From contig NW_019773814.1 in NCBI RefSeq assembly GCF_001039355.2, forward strand, positions 279,838-343,837: a stretch of 64,000 nt of DNA, given 5' to 3'. Shown here piece by piece: positions 45,601-60,600 of the stretch. Under the pieces are notes generated by a model. The model ran no database searches. It had not been told where the DNA came from and saw only the letters and a list, made by a program, of their open reading frames with translations. The translations under genes were made by a program, and so were the position numbers. Position 1 is the first letter of the stretch. Each line of letters starts with the position of its first letter. Source of the DNA: Lingula anatina. Lineage: Eukaryota; Brachiopoda; Lingulata; Lingulida; Lingulidae.

Positions 45601-48600
45601 GTATTCACTGTCTGGAGAATGTGGACAAGGCATTGACATTCTTGAATGAGCAGCGTGTCCACCTGGAGAACATGGGCGCCCATGACATAGTGGACGGGAA
45701 CCAGAGACTGACCCTGGGCCTCATATGGACCATTATCCTGAGATTCCAGGTGAGATTTCAAGATGAATGTTGTTCTGAAGATGAAAATCTGTCCAAGCAA
45801 AGCCTGTTTTGAATTTTAACCAACTGAATTGCATTTTCTCAGAGAATGTAAAACACTGCTTCCTTTTTTTTTTGTCTTTTAACTAAGCCCTTATTGATGG
45901 TATTAACTACCTCTTTTACTCTCTTTTATATTTTCAGCCAATCATTGTTTATATATATTATTGCTTTTGGCTTTTGTGAAGCAAGTTGCAAGATTGAAGT
46001 AAATATATATTAAATATTACTCAGTGTTAGCTTTGGAATTGCTTTTGAAAAATCTAAGAAGTAAAGTGAAATCGGCCACCTGCATACAAACAGCAAGAAG
46101 AAAGCAGCTTCCAGCAGATACACAGATATGCTTTTATCAATGCTTTTTGCACAAGAGATCAATTTTTGTATTCAGGATATTTTGGTAATTAGGAATAACA
46201 TGTTGGCATTTATTGATTATCAAACACATTCTGGACTGCTGGTGCATCAACATTAATTTTACCAAGAATATTATTCTCTGATGATAAAATTATTTTGGTT
46301 ATTTAACATTGTATATAAATGAAACAATTGATGTACTATTGATCTAAAATGTGAAAACATTGATTATGTTCTGTGGTGATATCCCAGAACTAGGATAAAA
46401 GTCCATGTTTAAAAAAAAAAGAATAAAAAGCTGGAAAAAAATTAGAAAATGTACATTTTAGTGACAGTACGATATATATGATGAAAGCAGTGTTAAATTT
46501 TGAAAAAAAAAATAATTCTAAGCTATTTCAAAGCAACTCTTTTCCCTTGCTATTTAGATGCTTCAAGGAATTTTGAACAAGATGGCTGTATCAGATTCGA
46601 ACATATCATGCTTGTTCATCTCTTGAACAGAAATTCTTATCAGATTTTGGGGGGAAATGCTCCCATTTAACAAGTTTAAGAGACAAATTTGTAGTTGGTA
46701 ATGGTTTTAAAAAATTCCGAAGACTAGCCATAGATTTCTTTATATAATGAAATGGACAACTTTACTGCTGATTTATCTTGAGTCAAAATAGACAAAAAAT
46801 TTTGATCTTAAAAGCTATGACCAATATTTTGGTGAAACAGCCCTTGGTATTCTAGAAAGGAGATTGAATAGGATTATGGTGTGGTGATGGAATGATGTGA
46901 GATTCCTGAGAGGGCATGCTATTACAGGGCTTGTGTTTTACATGTAGGTTGTATGAAATCCAAGCATAACTCACCATTTTAAATACTTTGTTAAATATGA
47001 TATTGGTTCACCAAAGGATGATCAGTGTTTTATTATTTATCTATTAATATACTTTTCGTTTGGTTAAATTTAGTTAAATAGTTCATGTTACATGTTTAAC
47101 AAAGAACAAAGTTTGAAAAGCCAAGAAAATATAACTAAAAGCTTCAAACATTTACAGTTTGTTGCAAACTTTCACTTTAGGTTGGATTAATCTCTCCATT
47201 TCCAGTTCAGGTTTATAATATGTATTCTGCAGCATGGAATTTGGCATTGTTAGTGGTGGGGTGGGGCTTTATAACAAAACTGGGTCAACTGCTGCTTTTG
47301 GTCAGAAATGAAAGCATATGTTTCAGTCCAGCCCTGCCCCTGTTCCTCTTGTGCTGACTAAGGCGAACTTATGAATGGCATGCAAGTGCTGCATCTGTCA
47401 TTTTGAAGGATCAAATTTATACATTGAAACACATATATATATTATACAGTGTGTTTCGGTATGTTTTTAATTTAAAGAATTAACATTTGCCAATGTTTGT
47501 GGATTTATCCAAGTGTAACTCTATCCCTAAATATCAAAGTGCTGAAAACATTAAATGTCACACTGTGTTATGGGATATGTAGCATAGCACATAACACATC
47601 TATAGGTCTATAAGAGAGTAACACTGAACTTCCAAGTGCTGCCCTTCACTGCGTGCACACACCCACTTCTCCTCGCTTCAAATGCCTTAATAGTAGTAGC
47701 CAATGGAGAACTGCAGGAATTTATTGACATTGGCTTTGTGAGCTGTCTGCTCGACTTATTCTGTTACAATAGACACAACTCCTACTTGTATTTATTTTGA
47801 AAGCTCAGGAATGTAATAGTCTTTTGCACTGGAGACTTAGTTTAGTTCCGGAGAAATGACTTTCGCATCATCTTGAATGGGGTGGGGTGTTTGTTGTTGT
47901 AAATAAAGACGATTGGTGTGTTAAATTCATTCATTTGGCATTCTTAAGAATACATATTTTCTCTTTTGGTCATTTTTATAGAATCAGATATAAGAAAAAA
48001 AATTAGGTAGTGAGGAGACAAATAAACAGACATTTTTATACTGCATTGCGTTCCTTTGGGCAGTTTGAATCTCCCATCAGATGTTTTTAGAGAAATGTTG
48101 ATGGAATAGATACAATGGAAACAGCAGGATATAATGTTTTCCACAGTCCTTAACCTTTCACATTTTGCTGTTAGCTAAAAGCAGATAGATGTTTGTTGAT
48201 AATGCTGAAGGTCTATGGTGAACTCCAGCTGTTATGTGAACTGTTTTAGTAGTTGCCATTCCAGTACACATTATGCAACTCGGTACACATTACGCAGTAT
48301 TTTAAAGACAGCAGTGTAAAGATATTGGCTACGTAATATCATATGCATGGCATTTATTTTAGAAGTTAAGATCATCTTTTAAAAGTTAACAGGCACTAAA
48401 ACATTATTGATACCCACTCTATCCAAGTAGTACTTAGCTGCCCCCCATCCCCCCCCCCCCAAAAAAAAAAGAAAAAAGAAAAACTAAACAGTGTCTGACT
48501 CATGAAAGCGTAGCATTTGTTCATATGATAAGGCCACTAACTTTTCAAAATGGGTCACATCATTGTACAATGTGCAGCATTTGATATAGTCATTTTGCCC

Positions 48601-51600
48601 TAAATATCTTAATTATTTTGGCATTTCATGGAGTGACAGAAATTTTAACGGGCCTGACTTGCAGTCCTGTTTAATAAGAAAAATGTTGCTCAAATTTTGC
48701 CACTAGTTTTTTTTTTCTTTCTTTCTTTGAAAATCTAGTTTAATAGGCATTATTTGAATTTGTAGTTACCAAATAAGAGCCCTATGCCCTCCCCCCCCGC
48801 CCCCCAAATGTGGTATTGTATATTACAAGTTGTTTTCTCTCTCTTGCCTAAGTTCTGTATGTAGAGAATGTTGTTTGCTTCCTATATACAGTTAGAACAT
48901 GTGCATATATGCTGAAGTACACATATGAATCATCCAGGTGTTGGTTCTCCGAAGGCAAGTTTAAAAAAAGAGAAAACATGGTTGATCCCGGTGTACCCAA
49001 GGCTAAATTATGCAAAAGTATTTTTATTTTTTATCTTTGTTGTTGTTTAAACAGACTGCAGGTTGCATAATCAATTAATGCCTTGGTTGTCTGTATAAAC
49101 TTGCCTGATCTAGATGCAAACTAGCATCGCAGTTCCCACAGTGTAAACTGTACTAACCACACCTGAAGCCAGGTTTTGCTTCCTGCTGCAGACACAGCAA
49201 GTGCCAGCCAGTCATAAGTTAAGAACTTCAAGCTGGTGTATCTCAGCTTGGGTTCTAGTACTTAGTATTCAAGAGGTTATATGTTTTATCAAAAAAAAAA
49301 AAAGTAATTTCAATATGGTGTCAGGTGAACTGGCAATCCAAGTAAACAATATTAAGAATAATAGTAGTTGTATTTTTTAAAGGCTTCACATTCTGTCTGT
49401 TAAATTATTTATTTCTGACTCTGAAGCTCAGTAGATCATTTTTTTTTACCTTGATAAAAAATGTTTGCATCCATCATAGTAGAACACTTCCCTATTGATC
49501 TTCCCTTGCCAAACATATTTTGCATCTAGATAGCTTTGGGATGTCCCTTTGGAACTTGGCAATAGATCTCAGGAAATGTCTGTGTTTCTCTGCCACAGGT
49601 GATCAGGTAGAAAACTGATTCTGGCAAGTTTCTCGTACTTTTTGGCATGAGACTGCTTTTGATTATCACAGCCCTCCAAGGTATATAAGCTGATTTGGGG
49701 AACTGCTTATGATATTGGATGGTGTGGACTGGGAGGAACTGAAACATACCAAGACATTTGATTTATTAATATTCTGGGTTCTCCTAGACCTGAGTTACCT
49801 TAAAAAAAAATAATAAAGCAGCATTGAACAGAATAAGATATTAGATATGTAGTGTAATGAATGAATTGCTGAAATCAGACCTACCCAACTACCAGACTCG
49901 GCACCGAATGATCCTGAATTCACCGGTAGATCGGACCACACTACCCGTTTTCAAGGTGTGTATCACTACGCATTTCACAGTATCAGACGCGACACCGCTC
50001 TTGCCTAGTACGCGATGTGATAGTGACGATTCTCAGCTGGGTTGAAAAGTATTGTATCACCACTCAAAATTTGTTCGGTATGATACTGTGAAATGCGTAC
50101 TGATACACACCTTGAAAAGGGGTAGTGTGGTCTGTTCTGCCGGTGAATTCAGGATCATTCGGTGCCGAGTCTGGTAGTTGGGTAGGCCTGTGAAATGGTG
50201 GTCTACACATTTTCAAACTCACCACCTCCCATCCCACAAACTTGTCTTTGGTGAAATATTATAATTCTTTCATTTTTCAGAATGCTGTTGAATTACTCAT
50301 AGAATATTGAGAATACAATTCCGTAATATTTTGTTGGGAAAGGGTTCTGGGAGGGTTAAGCTTTTGTCAGATTTCTTTATGGATTTGCTCTGACAAATTT
50401 CCTATTGGCATTAAACATAACATTTAACTGGCCACAAGGGATTAAAATGTGGAACTTGAAATTGACGTTTTATGTCAGACACATTCACTGCAGTGATAAT
50501 TTCTCTCCAGTTTCTTTGCTATCAACTCCCCATTTTGCATTAGCCCGGCGGTTATTTTGATCGATGCAGGAGAATGCACATAAATCTTTGTGAAGGTCAC
50601 CTCTGCTTCTTCTATAGACTTCCAACTATACTGCAGCCGTGACTCACTCAATCACCCAGTCAGTCTAGCAGCAGAGTATATATTTATAATTTGTCTATAC
50701 AACAATATTATAACCACCATTATGGTTGTGCCATAATAGACCCCATCTTCCCAATCACTCGTGAGATGAATATTAAATGAGGCACAGCTGGGGCACCTCT
50801 CAAAAAGAAGTTGGTCTAAACTTGAAAACCCCAAAAGCGTCTTTAGTCCGGGGTGTTAAATGAAGTCGTCAACTAAAATGCATGAAATATTGGTCTGGAA
50901 CAGCTATTTATTTTTGTTAATAAAACAGGAACGATTTTTATTGAAGTGTACTGATTCCACCGATTCCTTTTGAGTCAAAGTAGAGCTAGAATTTTGGTCT
51001 ATAAGTAAGGGCCAACTTTCAGTCTGAAATTCTTTTGTGAAGGTGGTCACTGCTCAGGAAGAACTAGTTTGTCAAGTGCATTGGCACAGTGTGTGTTGAA
51101 AATGAAACAGGTATTGTATGCAGGTGATAAGCCCTTATTTTGCACTTGAGGAATTTTCTAAAGGTCCTAATCAAGAGTTGGGTTACTGCACAAGGAAGGG
51201 TGGCCCCTCCTCTTTTTGACAACCTAAACAACCTCTTTTTACTAACATGAATGTGGAGGGTATGATAAAGATACATTTCAGTACTCCTGCTATAGAGAAG
51301 AATTACACGAATAATTTACTGAATAAATAAGTCATGGAATAAATAAGTAAGAAATAAAATGGATATAAGCAATTGACAAGGAAGTGAATGGAGATCTAGG
51401 ATATCATCTAATGCTTGTGTTTGTATGGCTAAAAATGATTCAATACCTGATGAATAATTTAAAATTTAGGTGGTTTTTAAAGAAAGGAACCATTTTACTT
51501 CTTTAGAAAAACAAATATCTGGCATTTACATATTATTTATGTCCTTGTTTTGAATCTCTTCCCTATAGATCCAGGACATCACTATAGAGGATGCAGACAG

Positions 51601-54600
51601 CAGTGAGACCAGATCTGCCAAGGATGCTCTGCTATTGTGGTGCCAGATGAAGACAGCAGGCTATGCCAATGTCAACGTCAGGAACTTCACCACCAGCTGG
51701 AGAGATGGGCTGGCTTTTAACGCCCTCATACACAAACACAGGTACAGAAATATGCAGTGGTTTCTTTAAGATGTATTCTTTGAAAATTGTTAAAATTTGA
51801 AATTAAGTTATTTATTTATTTATTTATATTTTTGGAGGGTGTTGATCACCAGGCGTGAGGAATAAACTTATCCTGTGTACAAGAGTTAAAGATAAAAAAC
51901 ATGTATATTGGCTTTCTTAATAAATGTCAAAATCCACCATTTTATTTTTATCTTGAGATATATGCTAAATGGGAAAACCATTATTTACGTGAAGTCTTTT
52001 AAAGAAACCTTTTGAAATGTAAGTTTTTGTTACTATTTGAATTTGTCACTTTTATATTTTTGTAAGATTTGAATTTTTTATTTATATTTCAGACCCGACT
52101 TGATCGCTTATGACCGCTTGTCCAAGAACAACCCCATGTTCAACCTGAACAATGCTTTCAATGTGGCAGAAGACAAGCTGGGGCTTACAAAGCTTTTAGA
52201 TGCAGAAGGTAGTTTTTTGTAACAATTTAAATCAATAAATAAATAAAGGAAGAAAAATACTGAGAGAGGTTTCTAAGAAGAGTTGGCGATGTTGTAGTTT
52301 ATAGAATTTATAAACCATCGAGTTTCAATTTGAGGATTTTCTGATGATCCAATTATACATAAATAACTATTGAATTTCAGATGTTGCTGTTGAGGTTCCT
52401 GATGAGAAGTCTATCATTACCTATGTGGTCACATACTACCACTACTTCTCCAAGATGAAGGCAGAATCTGTGCAGAGCAAGCGTATTGGAAAAGTAGGCC
52501 AATTTTCAAAGTATTTTTTAATATGAAAAGATTTCTTGGAATCCTTCAGAGAAAATATCTAGTGCAGTGGTGTAAAGTAGTTTCATGATTGTTAGCCCTC
52601 TGGCTGAGGCAATTGACTAATAGATTTTGCATCTGACTTGTAAAAAAAATGGGCTTTTCAATTTCAAAATCAGAATAAACTAGTAGGTGTGTTAGTCATT
52701 GATTTATATTATTCTCCCATTGTCTGTGCATTTTATCTTTAGACTAGAACTTGTTTGTTTTGGACTAGCTCTTTTATGAGGCATAATCTGTAATTGACAC
52801 AATAATGTATCTTGAGTTTGCATTTTATGTTAATCAACTCAACATTTTGCTTTACTAGGTCTTGAACAGTGCAATGGAAAATGATAACATGGTCAACGAA
52901 TACGAAACTTTGACCTCTGACCTCCTGCAGTGGATCGAGCAGACGATCACTTTACTCAATGACCGCCATTTTGAAAACTCACTGCAAGGTGTTCAGCAGC
53001 AGCTGGGAGCTTTTAACACCTATAGAACAGTGGAGAAACCACCAAAGTAAGGACAAACTCATGAGAAATTAATGAAGATGATTTAGAGTTGAGACGATAT
53101 ACGGTAGAATCCCATAACTCATACTCTTTTGGTCTAGAAATTTGTTCAGGATATGCAGAGATTCTGGTTTTAGGCAATGTTTATATAGAATTTAGGTTAT
53201 ACCAAAAAATTGATGTATAACCATAAAATATTAATTATTTCAGGTTTGTGGAGAAGGGCAATCTGGAGATCCTCTTGTTTACCTTACAAAGTAAAATGAG
53301 GGCCAACAACCAGCACCCTTACTTCCCCAAAGAAGGGAAAATGATCTCAGACATCAACAAGGCCTGGGAGAAACTGGAAAAAGCAGAACACGAAAGGGAG
53401 CTTGCTCTAAGAGAGGAACTGATCAGGTGGGCAAAATAACTCGGTCATGGAGTTATGTGCTTGCATATGATACAGAGGCCTATTTCAAAAAAGCATTTTT
53501 GTTTGGGCTAAGTGTAGTAGATGACTAACTGAAGTCATCTTTGGGTTACTAGTCTAATGAAAAATAATGTCTTTTTTTCCCGTCTTAACTTTGTTTACAT
53601 ACTTAATACATGTTACATTTTGTACATACTTTATATAAGAGTCACAAGATTTTTTAGCATTGATGGAATAATATTTTTTCTTCAGACAAGAAAAACTTGA
53701 ACAACTGGCAGCCAGATTTGACAGGAAAGCTGGTATGAGAGAAACATGGCTGAGCGAGAACCAACGCCTGGTTTCACAAGATAACTTTGGCTTTGACCTG
53801 CCTGCAGTTGAAGCTGCCACTAAGAAACATGAGGCCATAGAAACTGATATCAATGCATATGAAGAAAGAGTCCAGGCAGTTGTTGCAGTTGCATATGAAT
53901 TGGAACAAGAAAGCTATCATGATATCAGCAGAATCAATGCCAGGTATGTTTTGGGTCTTAGAAATATTGCTTGTATTTGTTCTTAAATTAAGAATGAAGC
54001 ACTGACAGTATTATGAATATAGTGTATGTAGTATATAGTGTTAAGTATTGATATCTATAAATGAACTCAATCACTGTTTCAGTGGTGTATATGAAAGGTG
54101 CCTTCTTTTTCTTTCGTCTTTCTGAAGTATTCATCAAAATAAACTGATTGTAGGAAATATACCTGTAAAGTCTCTGCCGATAAAAGGAAGAATAAAAGCA
54201 TGTGCTTTATCATATCTAACAGTCAAGTACTTTCTGCAAAAACTTAGTTTCAGTACATCACTTTTTTTTCAAGTTATTTGACAACAGATCTAAACAGTAC
54301 ATTACAAATCACAAACTTTCAGAATGTATAAGCTTGCACTAACTAGTTAAATTGATTGTTTTTAAACTAACCAGTCTAATTGCAAAAATTTTTTATTGGA
54401 ACAAAGTATTTGCACCCTGACATTTCTCCCCTCTCCCTGTTATAGGAAAGATAATGTTCTTCGCCTGTGGAACTACCTGCTCGAGTTGTTGCGTGCACGC
54501 CGCATGCGACTGGAACTGTCGCTATCCCTGCAGAAGGTCTTCCAGGAGATGATGTACATACTGGACTGGATGGAAGAGATCAAGGTAAGTGGGGGCTCTG

Positions 54601-57600
54601 TGATATATTGAGCTTTTTAATGTGAAAAAATTGATTTATTTCAGTGGTGGTCCTATGAGAGACTTAAAAATGCTTATGAGGTCTTGACGATTTCCAAGGT
54701 TACTGATTACTGCATCTAAATTATGTGAGAATATTGGTTAGAACACTTTTAAAATAATCAAATCAGTGATGCCTATCATTAGTGACGTTGAATCAAAATT
54801 GGATGTAATAAATATGACATTTTATCATCTTATTCACTATTTCATGTTTATTTTATGTTATCAAGGAATTTATAATATGAAAAAAATAAAACCCAAACCC
54901 ATGTTTGTATGTGTTTATATACCTATGTACATTGCCAGGCACGTCTGCTGTCAGAAGATTATGGTAAACATCTGATGGGGGTGGAGGACCTGCTGCAGAA
55001 ACACATGCTGCTGGAGGCAGATATCAATGTTGTTGGAGAAAGAGTAAAGAACGTGAACTCACAAGCCGAGAAATTTGTTGAAGGAGAGTTTGCAGAAGTT
55101 GGAGGTTGGTGGCAGTCTTTATTCAAGATATAAAGATTAATCATTCAGTCTAGTCGTCAGTCACTTGCGGAAGCAATGAACAGTTTTTGCAGAAAATTGA
55201 AAAAGAGAAAATATTTTCAAATTTACTAATCAATTTAGACATGCACACATGTAAAGGTTGTTTAAACCTATTGTCTCTTATATCTCATCTTCAGACACCT
55301 TGGTTTCTTCTAGAGTGAACAGGAGGCAGAGAAGATATAGGCAAATACTTTTTAATAGAAAAAAGTGTTTTGGGGAAGAAAAGCAATTTATGTGGTGCAT
55401 TCTTTCCCTCACAGGATGAAAGTTTACATGTTGATAATTCTGTTGCCAGGTTACAAACCATGTGACCCTCAGATAGTACAAGAGCGTATGGACAGTCTGG
55501 ATGCTGCATATGAAGAACTCCAGCAGCTGGCCGCAGACCGCCGCGCCAGGCTGGAGGAATCCCGCAAACTTTGGCAGTTCTACTGGGACATGGCTGACGA
55601 GGAGGGCTGGATCAAGGAGAAGGAGCAGCTCATGTCCAGTCCAGATCTTGGCCATGACTTGACCAGTGTCCATCTGCTGCTGAACAAACATAAGGTATGT
55701 GGAAAGAAAACTTGGAATGGCATTAGTGGTGTGTTTCGGTTACCAGGGAGAGCAGAGTAGCATAACAAATTGTTGGAATCTTAATTTTAAATCAATATTG
55801 TGCAACAACAGTTGAGACAGCAAGATAAAGAGCACATTGAGGCCTGTGCACCCCAATGTAATGAGGGAAAATAAATGATTTTGTTACTGGTTCCATTCTG
55901 ATATATATTTTGATTAAGCTAAATAACAGAGAAATCATTACTAAATTAGTCAATGATGAACTTGCTAAATTCAAGAGATCTTAGAGAAAAAACCAAAAAC
56001 ACTGAAGCATTTTGTATGACAGTATGAGTCTGATAAATAAACATCTGTACATAACACAGTCATTCTTTTGTTTTTAGTCTTTGGAAGATGAGATGACAGC
56101 CCGTCACTCTCACCTGCAGTCTGTCATCCAGGTAGGCAATGACCTGATCCAGGCCGGAAACTTTGGCGCAGACAAAATCCAGTCCAGAATTGATGAGATC
56201 AACCAGCAATGGGATAACCTCATTGATCTGGCTGGATATCGCAAGAAGAGGCTGTTGGAGGCTGTAGACTATTACCAGGTAAGCCTTGGGAACTTCTCAT
56301 GACTTACATACAAATACGTATGTAGTATTTCTTGATTTTAATTTTGGAGTTGCATTAAGACAAAGTCAACAAGTCAACAGATCGGGAATAGTTTTTAAAG
56401 AAATATATATTAATTATAATTTAACCTCCGGTCACTCTATGGGAAACACATGCCTCTTTATGTACACTAAAATGGCTTTAGACTTTATATCACTGTGCAT
56501 TAAGGTGCTTTGGGAATTCTTTTCCCCTTTTAAATTAGTAGGAAAAGCATGAAGATAAGGAGAATATGGATCAAATGGATATCTTTAAATGATGCCTTAT
56601 TTATAATTCTTTGGCTCCCACCATCTTATACTTCCCCTCATGCCTGATCCATTCATGTTTTAACTTTCAGTTCTTCGCCGATGCTGATGATGTAGATACC
56701 TGGATGTTGGACACTCTGCGTCTTGTGTCCAGTGAGGACGTAGGAAGGGATGAGGCCAGTGTCCAGTCACTCATTAAGAAACATAAGGTAAGGTAGAATG
56801 ACCATCGTCCACTAGCTGAATGGACAATTATGAGTGGTTATAATGTATTTGTTGTATACTATTACCTCTGTTTATGTTAAATTGGGAATGTTGACACAGA
56901 AGACATAGTGCAGATCAGTTATGGATTACTAATGGCATGACGTCTCAGTTTTCTACTTGTTAAATAAACTTTGCAGAAAAAGTTCACAATGTTTATGTTG
57001 GTACTAATTGTTTGAAAAAAATCTATATCATATACATTGTTTCAACTTCAATATTTATTCATCTTATTTGATCTTTGTTCTCTTTTGGACCTGGCACCTG
57101 CAGTATAATAGTGTTTCTATATATAGTTATGGATTTCTGTTGGTGTTGGGTAGATAGTATTGAGGACTGGTGCATTTATATACATTTACATATATAGTTT
57201 TAGTATTGTTTGCCTGGTTATGGAATGATACTTATTAGGTAGAGAAGAGTTAGTATAATCCATTGTGAAGATTTGTTTATTTGTATGGAAGCACCACCTT
57301 TCTTCCTAGGCAGAGTGGCTGCCCTGTCCTCACAGACTGACTCAGACTGACCCAATCTTAGATATCTAGTCCTACTAACACACTATTTGATAGATCTTCT
57401 ACATCTGAAACGGTTCTCTTGTGTCCAACCCTCCATGCACCTTCTCTCTTAATTTCAACATCTTTTCAAACTCTAACCACACTACAGTAGGTATAATAGG
57501 CACCAGATCCCTCCCTATACCACCAATACTACTACTACTACTACTACTATTGTTACTACTACTAAATGCATGATATCACTACTCTGTTCATTGTAGGAGA

Positions 57601-60600
57601 TTATGGATGAGATTGAGAGGCAACGGCCAACAGTGAGTGCATGCAACTGTTCAGTGCAACACTGCTTTGGTTGCAGAGCTATGAGTGGCCATTATTTTGT
57701 GTTTGTTTCTAATCTGTCTTTTTTATTCTAACAGATTAAACCTTATTGGTAACTGTGCACAGACAGTGGGAGAGATTTTTAAGATAAATGTTTAATATTT
57801 GTCAAACCTCCTCAAAAACTTGAATTGAAAATCAGATGTCATTTTTTTAATATATTAAAAAGAATTAACCAATTTCTGTTTGAGAACTCTGCCCAACTTG
57901 AGCTTTACTTGTATTTGGGAATTGTCAACTGCTTAATTTACATTTTACAACCCATGTTATTTGAGAAAATAAAAAATGATAAGTTGGGTGTACACCTTCA
58001 ATTTCAACAGTTGGATAGTAATAATAATGATGAAGGTTTGGGGGTATTATTTGGTTGATAAAATATTTACATAATAATGATGATGGAGAGGAGGGTGGTT
58101 ATGATTTTACTATTGGGAGGGTATAGATCTCTCCCATGCCTGCTGTCAGTACCCATGTCAGTATTTTACCCTTGTTTGCATCCAACTGTTAGTTGTTTTA
58201 TAGTTTTTGGAGACACAGAAGCAGTCTGTCCAATTGGGGAATGTGACAGAAACATAGCCTTGTCTTTCCCCTGTGTCAATATTAATCCATTCTTCCATTT
58301 TTGCAGTGAACCATTTCAATAATAACATACCAGTTGGCTTTCTTTGTACTTTTTGTTTGACTTTATGTTCACATTGTTACAATCCTTGTGTGTCCAGCCA
58401 GCTACAGTTAGCCAGCACTTCACAGCCAGATTTGACCTAGAAGGCAGGTGGTCAGTGTGATGACTGACCACTCAAACTGACCATTGCTAGGGCAGCATAG
58501 ATGGACTAATCTCCCTTGTAGACCTTTGCAAGCCCTAGTTTACTTTTTTGTCCATGTTTTGTTAGCATTGCTACTCTACCAGTGTATTAAGTCACCACAG
58601 AGCACCCCCCACCCACCAGCCTAGGACCCACTGGTGCTGGGGAAGTCATAAACTATGGCCGCAACCTATTAATTAAGTGATTATAATTTAGGCTGCATAC
58701 TACCAGATGTTATACATTATTATTAGTATTATCATATGTATGCACAGCTTTTGTTGTAAAAGGTATAGGGGGTGAATTATAGTCATGATTTCATTTACCC
58801 CAAGCAGCATAATTTCCAAGGTCACAGTTTTCAATTATCCATTCAAAAATCTTTGACTTGACACGATTTATTGGTGTTTCATTATTATTTATCCCCTAAA
58901 CCATAATATTTAATAAAATCTATCATAATTGTTAACTTCCCTGCTTGATCTAGAATTTTTTTTACAGCTGTTTAAATGAAATCATTTAAAAGATTACATA
59001 TTTAATCACGTTACTACCCTCCCCAGCTGAATTTCAATACAGCAGTTAAGGAATTCACACCCTGTGCCTTTACGCATGATTTGTTTCAATCTTCTTTTCT
59101 AAAGCAAGTTAGTATTTGATACATACGTTTTTTAATCCAAATGGTTACATATCTTGAATGTTGTAATGGGATTTGATAAGTTAATGTAGCATATCTGACT
59201 ATATGAATATATTAAAAGGTTTTGCCCTTGTTAATGTGTGGTTTGAGCAAAAGATGTAGCCATTTTGAGCTTGGATTAAACTTACTGGTAATTTGTTGGT
59301 ATTTTAGGATGTGACAGATGAATTGAAGAACTACCAGAGTGTCATCACAGCACTGCATGAACAGGCCGGCAGTTTGGGAGAACAGGTAAGATATGGAGGC
59401 TGTTGGAAAGGAAATATGGAGGTAAAATGTCTCTTATAATTGATAGATTGCAATTGCATCCTTTGATAAATAGAAAATGCCCTTTTGAAACATTTTTAGA
59501 TGTACACTGGCAGTCTGCACCTTAAGCTTTTCAACCAGCTGGTTGCTCTGACTAGACCTTAAAAAAATACACCAGTGCTAGTCAGTGTGAAGCCTTAGAC
59601 TTGTGACTTATGCCACAGACTGCTAAATATTCCTATTTCAGAATAACATGTAAACTCAGGTGCAGACTAAACACAATTTCAATAATTGGATTATTGACAG
59701 ACTTGAAAGCAGATTCAGTGTAGGCAGCATAGCTATTTTCGGAGCAAAGTTTACATAGAAGGTTCCAATTTCAAAATGGGAGATATCAAAAAATAAGATT
59801 CACAACATAGAGCAATCTTTATATTTTCCACTAGAATAATCTACTTTCACATTCTCCTGTTCAGTATAACTATGTTATATCTTAGATGTATGGTTGTCTA
59901 TACTGCCAATTTATTTATCACTAGGCCTAGATTATTTCCTCTGCCCTACGCTTGACATTTTCAAAAATGTTTTTATGAATTTTTATAAATTTATTTGTAG
60001 GACCGAGACTCCCCTGAGGTCCAGGGCAGACTGGGCAGCATTGACCGTCGTTACCAAGAACTTGTGGAGCTTGCCAAGCTGAGAAAACAACGCCTGTTGG
60101 ACGCACTGGCACTGTACACCCTGTTCAATGACGCTGACAGTGTAGAGGCCTGGATTGAAGAAAAGGTAACAAGTTATCACTGGTCATTCATACGCAGTTA
60201 GTTATGAATAATGGTTGACAGTTTACAACATTGTAGATAACTTGGCAGTACTGGAGTCTGCATTTTTATGTATGTAGTGGAAATGGATTGTAAGATATTG
60301 TTGATTTTATAGAATGAAATTGTTATAAAATGTATGAAATCTTTTTCAAAGGCGGGGCTTATTGAAGATATATATGACGTAATAGCGATATCCTTTAACC
60401 TAAAAGAATCTAATATTTTATAGGAGAAATTCCTGGCCAAGATGGTGCCTGCCAGTGATGACATTGAAGATGTAGAAATCATGAAGCACAGATTTGAGGG
60501 CTTTGAGCATGAAGTGAATGCCACAGCATCCAAGGTGGCAGTCGTCAACCAGATCGCCAGACAACTGCTCCATAATGAACATCCCAACTCAGACGAGATT

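Larger units (their letters stand above)
44947..52493 (+). other. SPTBN1: Beta-spectrin actin-binding domain (CH1-CH2) exons
   Basis: Exons 2-6 encode [33 protein letters not shown] (in order), [21 protein letters not shown] and [23 protein letters not shown] for CH1, then [39 protein letters not shown] and [20 protein letters not shown] for CH2. These are nearly identical to vertebrate beta-spectrins, so F-actin binding is expected. The two CH domains are separated by the 5.8-kb intron 3. Confidence 0.95.

Noticed and set aside
55291-55691. 137-codon minus-strand open frame over beta-spectrin exon 12
   Set aside because: Antisense shadow; the plus strand matches spectrin repeats in phase with its neighbours.
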